DNA of 64,000 nt from Rhinopomastus cyanomelas. Lineage: Eukaryota > Chordata > Aves > Bucerotiformes > Rhinopomastidae. The position numbers were made by a program, and so were the translations under genes. Position 1 is the first letter of the stretch, and each line of letters starts with the position of its first letter. The stretch spans positions 8,105 through 72,104 of the forward strand of contig VXBP01003505.1 of NCBI GenBank assembly GCA_013400115.1, written 5' to 3'. Below, one piece after another: positions 12,201-24,200 of the stretch. Below the pieces are notes generated by a model. The model ran no database searches and had not been told where the DNA came from. It saw only the letters and a program-made list of their open reading frames with translations.

Positions 12201-15200
12201 AAACACTCAGGCAAGGTCAGGAATGAGCTGTGGGGAACGAGGCCAAAGACAAGAGGGTCACAGAGAGGTGGGGACTGAGCACTAGTCAGGAAGATGAGGT
12301 ACAGCAACAGCACCACAGGTACTAAAGAGAAGCTAGCAAAGAGGCTAAGCTTAGCTAACAGCATCACTAACCAGTGCTAACACTGACTGCTTCTAGTCCC
12401 TCAGCAAGCCAGAGAGAGGAATGAGGCTTGAAAGTGCAAGACAAGGATCAAACATCTACTCTGTGTGACTTGGTCTAGGTGATCCTGCTGTGTCAGGGGG
12501 ATTGGACTAGATGATCTTTCGAGGTCCCTTCCAATCCCTCATGTTCTCAGGTTTTCCACACAACACTGGACTAGTCATGACAGTTACCTGCATGGAAAAG
12601 TTATCCCTCAAAGATTAACACTTTCATAAGGGTATCAAGTCTTAATTTGAGGATACTGGAAGATGATAGTTCTACCTGGCAGCTGTTATCATTCTAAAAA
12701 CATGATCCTTATCCAAACGAATCCACTCATTAGTTCTTCATGCTCTTCCCTGAGGTCCCATCAGTACCTGGTATTTTTCCTTGGGGAGGAGTAGATGCTT
12801 ACTGCTGCTCACCTGAGCAGCTCTTGTATCTCTGAGAAGGCACTTTAAATCTTCTTTCTACTCTTTCTACCCTTCTCCAGTTTCCAAGATCTTTCACACA
12901 GCGGGAGACCCTGTAACTCTGCCTCTGGTCCTTCCCATTAGGGTGGTTACCACCTTCCATCCTCTGCAGCAGTGACACTAGCCCAGGTCCAGCTTACACT
13001 CTGCAGCTTCAACCCTCTGTCAAATGCCACCACCCACCCACCCCACAGGGATTAACCTGCATGTTCTGGAGTCTAAATGGACTTATCTGCAGAGCAGGAG
13101 CACAGAGTTTTTAAATGCTTGAGTGTCCCTGATGCCACTTCTTTTGATCTGTCACTTAATCAGTCCCTGCATCACAAAAGCATTAGGGATTGGAAGGGAC
13201 CTCGAAAGACCAATCGCCCCCACCCACAGCAGGATCACCTGGATCAATTTGCACAGAACATGTCCAGGTAGGTTTTAAATGTCTCCAGCGAAGGAGACTC
13301 CACAACCTCCCTGGGCAGCCCCTTCCAGTGCTCTGTCACCCTCACTGGGAAGAAGTTCCTTCTGACATTGATGTGGAACTGAATTGATCCTGTGGTCCAA
13401 CTCACATTTGGTGCCCCTTTTCCTATCGTTGGGTGCCCCTGAGCAGAGCCTGGTTCCATCCTCCTCACAGCCACCCTTTCCATATTGATCAACATCCATG
13501 GGGTCACCCTTCAGTCTCCTTTTTTCCCAGCTCAAGAGACCCAGCTCCCTCAGCCTTTCCTCCTCAGGGAGATGCTCCACTCCCTTAGTCATCTCTGTGG
13601 CTCCATGCTGGACTCTCTCAAGCAGCTCTGTGTCCTTCTGGAACTGAGGGGCTCACAACTGGACACAAAGGTATTGTCACCCAGATACGTGCCACTGCTA
13701 GGTGTTCAGTGCCAAGTGTGTCTCATAATGATCTCTACAGGACAGGATCACTCCACAGTGATTGGGACAGTATGTCTCTTGGAACACTTCAACCAAATCC
13801 CACGGCAACCATCCCGCAGTCTTGCCCAGATCCGACCACTATATGATTCCCCCACTCAAGTCACTGAAGTTTCTGGTAGATAAGTTATAAAATCTAGATC
13901 TAAACTGAGTAAGCAGCAACTGCTCTGGAGCTGAACATGACTGTCTAACACAGGGGTCCTCAAACCTTTTAAACAGGGGGCTGGGTCCTGGCCTTCAGTG
14001 TCGCGGGCTGGGCTATAGTTTGTCCTGCCTGGGAGTGAGAGACGGAGGAGCCATCCAGCCCCGTGGCCAGGGTTTGAGGACCCCTGGTCTAACACTTTGA
14101 TCACAACAGAACAGACAGCAAAAAGGGAAATGAGCTCCAACAGGACAGCCTGACAGCCTCCTGGAACTCCAGTACTCCTGCACTCTACTACTTGTCATTT
14201 ACTGGTCAGAGACACTCACTGTCCTCAAAAACGCTGCTTTCTTTCCATCACAAACTGGGATGGTCAGTCAGTGCTCCTCCTTCCTGATCACAGCTCTTGA
14301 AACACACAGCTGGCGTGATGACTGAACACTGCAGACAGCACGGACGATGAGATTATGACCAAGGATGAGACCAAGGACTCAGCAAAGTCTTGCAAACATT
14401 GTACTGAGCAAGGCCAAGGCGCTGAGCTAGGATGCTCTTGTGACTTGTAGCCAGGACAGAGTCTGATTGTTCGTACGGTGTCAGATCTTTGACTAATAAA
14501 ATGCTTGGAATAGTTATATCAAGCACATAGGGACAGACTTAAGAACCAATAAGCTCAGAACACACAGTTAAGTCTCTCTTCTGTATAAACTAATGTTTAG
14601 GTATAATAAACCAGGCATCTTGCTTGCATCAAGCTGTGTCTCGTCTCTCGATCGTAGCCAACGGTCCAGCCGTGCGTGACGTGCGGCAAGACCCGGTCTA
14701 TAGAGCAGGGAAAAGGATATGAGACTGACTGACTCTATGGCTTGGTCTGGGTGATCCTGCTGTGGCAGGGGGATTGGACTGGATGATCTTTGGAGGTCCC
14801 TTCCAATCCCTAATGATTCTATGATCCTGCTGTGGCAGGGGGATTGGACTGGATGATCTTTTGAGGTCCCTTCCAAGCCCTAATGATTCTGTGATTGTAT
14901 GAGACTGGGCTTCTGCAGAAATGCCAGGTGTTCATGGGGCTCACAGGGTACAGGACACTCCTGCTCCTCTGCTCAGCTGCTGTGCAGCATCTACTTTCTG
15001 CAAAAGTTTCTGCTGTGGGGCAGAAGGCAGCCAGCCAGGACCCAGTGGGCTGGGCAACGGGGATGCGGTAGCCAAAGCGGCTTATCCCCCTTGATGAGAG
15101 CCCCAGCTCACCTCTGACAGTGGCCAAAGCAGCACACACGGATGTCACGGGCTAAGTTTTGGGAAGCAGGGACCCCTGACATGGCATCCTAGGGAAACAC

Positions 15201-18200
15201 TTATCCCAGGACTGGCATCTGACATGCCACCTTGGGGGCCATCCCATGACCAACTTGAGAAGCTTCCCATAGCCACCTAAAACCATGCATGGCCACTGAA
15301 CTTCCACTCACCTCACTAAGCCATCATCTGCACTGGCTGCTGGTTGTCTGTTACCCCCTGGCCACAGGGACTTGGTGAAAAGCTTACTCCTTTTATCCTT
15401 CCCCTTGTAACTCCTCCTTTCCTCCCCTACATTCTTTCCTCCATCTTTCCCTCTGGGGGCTAGGACCCCTTCCCCCCCCCATTTTCCTTTATTTCTAATC
15501 TTTTTTTCCTTTGTTAAGGAAGGGAAAGGTTCCTTTCACTTTTGGTTTCTTGGGGGATCCCTTAGTTCCTGACTTCTGAGCTCTGGATGGCCCTGCTGGG
15601 TTTTGTTTTGTTCTAGCAGTTCTTCTTTGTGAATAAAAATTGTTCTGCCTTTTCTTCACTATAAATTTCTGGTTCTGCTCTTCCCCTCTGTGTTTTGAAG
15701 ATCCTGGGAGATCAAAACCAGGGCGTAACGAGACTCACAGGGTTGTGAGTTGGAACTCTCTCCCCCTGCCTTAACAACATGTATTCAGCTTCTGTTCACA
15801 GCTTTCACAGAGCCACAGGGTTGGACAGGAACCTGAAGAGATCATTGAGTCCAACTCCCTGCCAAAGCAGGGCTGCCTAAAGCACAGGGCTGCATCCACG
15901 TGGGGTTTGAGGATCTCCAGAGGAGACTCCACAGCCTCTCTGGGCAGCCTGTGCTACCCTGCAGTCCAGAAGGCTGTTCAAAAGCCCATGTCCCAGGTAG
16001 CCAAGCCACAGACACACAAAAGCTACCGCAGCAGGTCTTCTGCAGGCTGCGAGGCGCCGTGCCAGCCAGCGGCACAGGACAGGTCCCTCCTCAGCCGTGT
16101 CCACACGTCACTCCCTGCAGTGACAAGCTCCAACAAGTACCTCCTGCAAGCGTGCCCACAGGACCTCCTAGGTAAGGAGGAGGACACCCACTTGGAGTAG
16201 GCTCAAAACACTCCTCTTGGGAAAATGAAAGGTGCAAATAAGAGCTGTAGCCCAGCCACCCAGGTTGCCAGAGGTTGGACAGTGATGTGCAGTTCTACTG
16301 AGCCTGGTCTGACCCACACCCAGTGTTTCTTTGTCTGACCAAGCTTCCCTTCCACTGCTGTAGTGGAAGACAAGCAGCAACAATCCTCACATGAACACAC
16401 CACATCTCCAAATAAAAAGCAACTAGCCAAAGCACAGCTGTTTGTAGTCATGTCTGCCTTTTTGCTACTCTACCAGATCACTAGAGCTGGGACAATTAAT
16501 CAGAGAAGTGGTGGAGTCCCCATCCCTGGAGGTGTTTAAAAACCAAGTAGCTAGAGCACTTGAGGCCATGGTCTAGGGGTTAGGGAGCTGTTGGGATGGA
16601 CTTGCTGATCCTGGAGGTCCTCTCCAGTCATGATGATTCTATGATTCTTCCATCCCACTCCACAACCCAGCAAAGCTGCTGGTCATCTAGTCACACCTCC
16701 TCAACCTCCACCTCCAGCACTGCTTTTCATCTCATCTCACTGCTGGAGATCACTGAGCAGTTGGATCCCACTTTGGACTCTATCAGGAACTGATAGATCC
16801 AACTCTATCAGGAGCTGGCATTTTTATAGAAGCATTTATGGTTCATATTCATCAAAATTAATCTCTTCAGTAAGAACAGATGGAGGTGAATTTTTCTGGG
16901 CTCTTAGCACCTTCACCAAGTCTCCTTTTCCCACTCCAGACAATCCCAACAGGCAGATTTCCCTGCTCTGCTTCTCCAGAAGAAGGTTCATCCAGTTCCT
17001 CTGAATTGTAATGAGCTTCCATCTGCCAACAAGCAGCTCCTCAAGAGCAGGGGAGTGAGCAGCCAGCACTTGGCAGCAGGAATGGCCACACGATGCGAAC
17101 CAGAAGCCCTCAAACCCTGCCAGCCTGCCCTCGAAGCAAAGCAGACATCAAAAACTACATCAAAAGCTGACCTCTAACTATTTACTACATCTCAGACCCT
17201 CCTCAGCTACTGTGAGCTAGCCCCCCATCCCAGACACACTGCCCTGACACTTCCCACACAAGTGCTAGCCCCTGAGGACTTGCCCCTTGGACCCTGCTCC
17301 AGCTCCTGCACAGACTGCCAGGAAGGAAGTGGCCAGCACTGTTCACATGTGTCCCTGACTGGCCTGGTTCCAGTTGTAGGAGAGCACAGCACACAGCTCG
17401 GCTAGCGTGGTGCTGCCAGGGTTTCAGCCAGGATGTGTCAGGCAGAAAGGGAGAGCAGGCTGCTGACACAAGTTTCCCACACGTTTGATATTGGTTCACC
17501 CAAGCCAACTCCAGAAACGGTTGAGAAAGTCATCACCATGATTTCCACCTTTGCCTGTTCAGTCTTGTCATCCTAGTTACCGAAGCACCGGTGACTAAGG
17601 CAACCAGCCATGGCAAATAACAACGCTACGAGACGAGACACGAAAACTGCAGATGACTCTGAAACAGCAAAAAGCAGTGTTCTCTGCCCCTTGCTCTCCT
17701 ACACGTTCATCACCCACAAGAGGAGATAGGGAAGGGACACTCAGGTGTGTTTGTGATACACCCACGACACACAAGGTGGACTGCAAGCCCGACTCAAAGG
17801 TACAAGAGCTCCCCACACACGCTCTTCACGCAGAGATTGGACTGTACAGACACTAGCACACGTAGTCTTGTGCCCAGACTAAGATCAGAACTTGTGCTAT
17901 CTGCTGGGGTAACTGGCATTACCAGTACTGGCTGGGAGAGGATCTACTGGAGAGCAGTCCTGTGGAAAGGGACCTGGGGGTGCTGGTGGATGGAAAACTG
18001 TCCATGAGCCACTGGTGTGTAGTCACAGCCCAGAAGGCCAACCACAGTCTGGGCTGCAGCAAAAGAGCTGTGGCTAGCAGATCAAGAGAGGGGATCCTGT
18101 CCCTCTGCCCTGGTGACACCTCACCTGGAGTGTTGTGTCCAGTTCTGGAGCCCCCAGCACAAGAAGGATGCAGATAGATTGGAGCATGTCCAGCGGAGGC

Positions 18201-21200
18201 CACTACAATGATCAGGGGATGGAGCATCTCTTGTATGAGGACAGGCTGAGAAGAGAGTTGGGGCTGTGCAGCCTGGAGAAAAGGCGGCTCTGGGGGACCT
18301 TCTTTTGACCTTCTAGTACCTGAGGGGGGCTACATGAAGGCAGGGGAAGGTCTTTTCAAGAGGGTTTGTACAGACAGGACAAGGAGCACTGGGTTAAACT
18401 GGGAAAGGACAGGTTTAGGCTGGATGTTAGAAACAAGTTCTTCAATGTGAGGGTGGGTGATGGCTGGAATGGGGAGATGGTGGGGACCCCATCCCTGGAA
18501 TCATTTAAAGTCAGACTTGATGAGGCTCTGAGCAACCTGAGCTAGGTAGAGTTGGCCCTGTGTAGGGAGGTTGGACTAGATGACCTCTAGAAGTCCCTTC
18601 CAGCCTAGAACACTCTGTGAGTCTACCATCCTGTAAACAGCTCCTCTCTACCCCTGCGTGGCCTCTGCAGCACCCAGGCTCCAGGTTCACAATGTTCTGG
18701 AACAACCACACAGCCACTACAAGGCACCTCCATCTAGTCATTGACTAACATGACACTGCTGTGGCTTTTGAGATCCCAAACTGCTCTGCAAGAATTCAAG
18801 CCTTGGTCACGCAGTCGTTATTCTTATCACGCACACACGACGCTCAATTCTGCAGTGACCAAGACCATCAGCCCCATGTGTCCCTCTAGCAGCAATCTGC
18901 TCTGGGAATATGTGTGTTACAGAAAGTACCATTTACCAGCACACTTAAAACATGCAAGGGGTTGAGGTAATCTGGCACAAACACAGCAGATGAGGGTGGG
19001 AACGCTGAAATCAACCTTCCCCCTAGACAAAGATCAGCCTGCCACTATTATGTTGAAGCTACTGAATCATCAGAAGCAGCAGAAAGACCGCGTCATCATA
19101 TCTGGCTCCATCATCTTCATCTGCTAGGGATAAAATTCACTGAATCACACAGAACATCAGGGGTTGGAAGGGACCTCAAAAGATCATCTAGTCCAATCCC
19201 CCCACAACAGCAGGATCACCTAGATCAAGTCACTCAGGAACACATCCAGGCAGGTCTTAAACATCTCCAGAGAAGGAGACTCCACAAGCCCATGGGCAGC
19301 CCCTTCCAGGGCTCTATCACCCTCACTGGGAAGAAGTTCCTTCTCAGATTGATGTGGAACCTCCTCAGTTCCAGCTCACACCTACTGTCCCTTGTCCTAT
19401 CACTAGATGACATTGAGAAGAGCCTGGCTCCATCCTCCTGACACCCACCCTTCACATATTTGTAGACATTAATGAGGTCACCCCTCAGTTTCCTCTTTTC
19501 CAAGCTCAAGAGACCCAGCTCCCTCAGCCTCCCCTCATAAGGGTGCTGCTCCACCTCCTTCATCATCCTCGTTGTCCTACACTGGACTCTCTCCAGCAGC
19601 TCCACATCCCTCTTGAACTGAGGGGCCCACAACTGGCCACAACACTCCAGATGTGGTCTCAACAGGGCAGAGTAGAGGGGGAGAAGAACCTCTCTCAATC
19701 TGCTAACCACCCCCCTTCTGATCCACCCCAGATGTGCTATGAACTAGAAGCCAAGGCCAATCTTCCTGATGCTTCCAGCTTCCCTACGTAACCAAAAGGA
19801 GCTGACACTCCATGCACAGCCCAGCACCTTCAACTCCAGGCTGTTACTATCATGACCCAGGAGCACATTCACCGGCGTATCAAGGCCAAAACACAGACAA
19901 CTCTTGCTTAGAACTGCAAGCAGCAGCATTTCACTAAGGTTAGGTTCTTCTGCATGACTGCTGTTGAACATCACAGAAATAGGAGAAACCATGTGTGTGC
20001 TTTATGATTGACTCCAGGCTTAGAAAAAGACATCAAGAACCTGCTGGACCGACAAATAACAACTGGGATGGTTTTTGATGAAAGGCTGAGGGAGCTGGGT
20101 GTCTTGAGCTTGGAAAAAAGGAGATTGAGGGGTGACCCCATGAATGTTGATCAATATGTGAAGGGTGGGTGTCAGGAGGATGGAGCCAGGCTCTGCTCAG
20201 GGGCACCCAGTGATAGGACAAGGGGCAATGGATGTCAGCTGGAACAGGAGGTTCTATCTGTGAGTTTGTGTGTTTTCAGTAGAAACATTTAAAGTTTGGG
20301 TTTAACAAGCTGAAAAGAAAAGTCTCTGCCCTTTCCCACTGCTCCCCTGTGTGACTTCTGCTTTCTTCTCCTTCTCCACCTTGGAGTCTGTTCAGAGCTG
20401 CGCTGTTTGCTGCCGAGAGAAAACGTTATCACTTCTGAAGAGAATTGACATGCAGGAAGAACTGTCAGGGTCTACTCTTTAATCTGTGTTCAGCTGCAGA
20501 GAATTCTGAACTTCAGAGATTTGTGATGATCAAGCCTGACTCTTAAAATGTCCGCAGACGCCAATTCTCCACAGAGAAGCAAGACTGTCTATAACGAAGA
20601 TGTTTTGGACGTTTTATCTCAGTTCAGTGTTGGAGCAGCGTGAGGAAACTCCATGTCTCTGTGTCTGTTTCTTGTGTGGGGTTTTCTCTGATGTGTGCTG
20701 GGGGGAGTGAATGGAAATGTCTTGGTGCCTCTCCTCCCCAATTTGAGTCAGTTGGTTCACCGCCTGCAGATGCTTTAGCTACAAGGATTGGACTAGATGG
20801 ATCTTTCGAGGTCCCTTCCAAGCCCTAACGTGCTGTGATACTGTGAAAACATAGCTGGAGTCTCTACCCCACAACATAATGGCACCCCAAGGTGGGACAT
20901 GTAGGTATCCAGAGAAGGACCCACGACAGACGGGTGGTCAGATCCTGAAGAGAAGGTGAGAAAACATCCGCTCAGTTATCTGTATTATACCCCACTGGGT
21001 AATAAGGACGTGTTTAAAATTCAATTTAAAATAAACAAAAAGATACGTCTCTCTCTCTCTCCCCAACCCACAATTTCCATATATTACAGCTGTGCCTACC
21101 CTTTAATTAATCAGCTTCTTATCTGTTGGAAAACATCCACGTGAAATGTCAAGTTTCATCTTTTCCCTGGTGATTCACACTGCTACGCTCCAGGAGATAC

Positions 21201-24200
21201 GCAGTCGGGGCTTTGGGGGCCTCCTCAAAAGAAGGTGAGAGCATTAGAAGAAAACTCCTGAGTGCGCAGGGCCAACGGTGCTGCCTGCTGGACTCATGGG
21301 GGTGAAGGGGATGGTTCTATGATCCAAGCAGGACCTCAGCATCAGGTTCTACATTAACTGGGAAGCTTTAAAAATCTGCCTACGCAGTTTGCCACAGCAA
21401 GTCTACAGCTCCATGCCAGCAGAGACCACCAGTCAGAAAGTTCAGGCAGCAAAGAGCTTCTAGCACCTGGATGATGGCCACTTATCCTGCCTTCTGGGGT
21501 TGCAGTAAGGTCGAGTCAGCTCCAACACACAAAAGGAAGATTCCCAAGGGACATTCAGTGCAGGCTCAGCACCCAGCAAAGGCAGGCTGTGAAGGCACCA
21601 TAAGGCAGATCCTTGCGCTGCCACCATGGTTGATTTCCTGATGGTTTTTCCATTTGAAGACATGACACATGGGAGATCTTTGAAGACCATGCACATCGAT
21701 TTGAGGGCCGCATGCGTGTGATGTGCTGCACAAACATCTTGGTCTTTGTTAATCGCAGAACGTTAGGGATTGGAAGGGACCTCGAAAGATCATCTAGTCC
21801 AATCGCCCTGCCACAGCAGGATCATCCAAACCAAGTCACACTGGAACATGTCCAGGTGGGTTTTAAACATCTCCAGAGAAGGAGACTCCACAACCCCCCT
21901 GGGCAGCCCCTTCCAGGGCTCTGTCACCCTCATCAAGAAGAAGATCCTTCTCAGATTGATGTGAAACCTCCTCTGTTCCAGCTCAAACCCACTGCCCCTT
22001 GTCCTGTCATTAGATGACACTGAGCAGAGCCTGGCTCCATCCTCTTGACACCCACCCTTCACATATTTATTAACATTCATGGTCACCCCTCAGTCTCCTT
22101 TTTTCCAGGCTCAAGAAACCCAGTTCCCTCAGCCTTTCCTCAGCAGGGAGATGCTCCCCTCCCTTCATCATCTTCATGCCTCTCTGTGCTGGACACGATA
22201 TTCCAGATGTGGTCTCAGCAGGGCAGAGCAGAGGGGGAGCAAAAAGCAGCCTGAGCTGTTTCAACACAACAGGCAATAAAACCACAAAACTAGACCTAGA
22301 GGTGTGAGTAGTCCTCAGGAACAGCAATCTTCCAGCATTTTCCAAAATCCCAGCAATAAAACCAGGCATTTCCCCTTCCCTCTTGTTTACATAATCTCTC
22401 AAAGCTTTATCTTAAGTACCTTATATTAAACACCTGGCTTAAGCCTCAGGCAGACAACACTACAATCCCTCCTACTCACAGTATTAGCAAAGGTTAGTAA
22501 GCTTAGTGCAAGTGCTCCTGTCAGCCCCCTGACTGCCACGTTGAAAGTGCAAATCATTCCAGTGCTCTACACACAACCTGTAACGTAACACTCACCTACT
22601 ACCTGCTGGTCCTACTCTCTGCCCTGTTTTTACTCCCCTCTGCAATATCCTAACTTGACAGCGAGTCCAGCCGCACTTTTGGTGTTGCTGCAGGGTGTAA
22701 ACACTCTGCAGCTGAACACCTGCACAACATCTGTGCACCCATTTCACCGGCAGAGGAGACAAGACACGTGCCTTATGTCTTCTTGCAAGAGAAGAGGTTT
22801 AACCCTGCAAGGTGAACAGCTATGAAATATGAATCATAGAACCAGGGCTGGAAAGGGACCTTAAAGATCATCTAGTTCAAACTCCCCCTGCACAGGCAGG
22901 GACACCTGCTCTGGAGCAGGTTACTCAAGACCCCAGCCAACCTGGCCTTCCACAATTCCAGAGATCAGCCACAACTGGCTTGGGCAACCTGTTCCAGCAT
23001 CTCACCACCTTCACAGCAAAGAATGTATTCCTCAATCTTCCCTCATCAACTCTGGAACCCTTTGCCCTTGTCCTCTCGCTACCTCCCGTGTCAAAAGCCC
23101 TCCCCCAGCTTTCTTGTAGTCCCCTTCAGACATTGGAAAGCAGCTCTGTGGTCACCAGGGAGCATCCTCTTCTAAGACAGAGGTCTGGCACATGACTCTG
23201 CAAAGTCCCTGCACCAGTTCTGGTCATCTCAGCTTCCAGGTTTGGTAGCTACACGAAAGCATAAGGTACCCACCCCAGCTCTCCATGAACGAGCTCTGTT
23301 GGTATACTCCACGTAGGAGCCAGCACTCCATCTCTCCAGAGCAACACTGCTTCCCAAGGCAGGTCTTCCACGAGCTAGTTTTACCTGAGCATCCTACACA
23401 AAGAAGTGCTAAGAGACACTGAAGCACTGGCTTCCAGGCTTGGGGTCTGGAAAAAGAAAGGCTTAAAAGAATGAGCCTTGGATGGTAGAACAAAGGGCTG
23501 CATGAGCTACTTGTTAGCTGTTTCTGGAAGTTCTTTATTGACTTTGCAGTGCTTCTGACAAGGCTGGTAACTGAGTACTATCGATCATCTGCCCAGCACT
23601 CACCTCTGACTGAGAGCTGCACTCCTGATTCAACTGCCTCCAGCACACATTTTCAAAGCCTTGTGGACGTGCCTGCTGGATGATGTTTGATTGCAGCACT
23701 AGGAACATCGTGGCACTGTGAGCTTACAACACCTTTGTGACCTGCACACTGAGTAACAGCTTCAAACACGAGGAGGAAGGCTGAGTTCTTGGATATGCAC
23801 ACAGTGCTGTGCTGGGAACCACTGGGCTTCAGTGGAACTCCACTAGGTGTGGTGCTTTTGGAAGAGCCTTTCATTCACTTGGAGATGTATTTCCACCTCT
23901 GCAGATAATTTTCTTCAAAGAGTCACAGCATCACAGAATGACTGAGGCTGGAAGAGACCTCTAAGATCATTAAGCCCAGCCCATGAGCTACCATAAACAC
24001 AATCAGCTAGACCAGGGTGCTAAGAGCCACAGCCAGTCTGTACTGAGACACCTTCAGGGATGAGAACTTCACCACTGTCATGGCCAGTCCATTCCAGTGC
24101 CTGTTTCCCCTTTTTGTGAGGAAGGGCTTCCTAACATCATAGGATAATATAATCATCCTGACTGGAAAGGACCTCCAGGATCAGCAAGTCCAGCCCTCAG

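Noticed and set aside
13168..13672. Short peptides resembling reverse transcriptase as possible host genes
   Set aside because: They are C-terminal remnants of CR1 ORF2 (motif HW.GLPREVVESPSLE) repeated dozens of times in the window, all 5'-truncated.
14300..15780. A full endogenous retrovirus bounded by the two LTR-like blocks
   Set aside because: The two blocks are unrelated to each other, only about 450 bp apart, and a CR1 lies between; no retroviral coding remnant is present.
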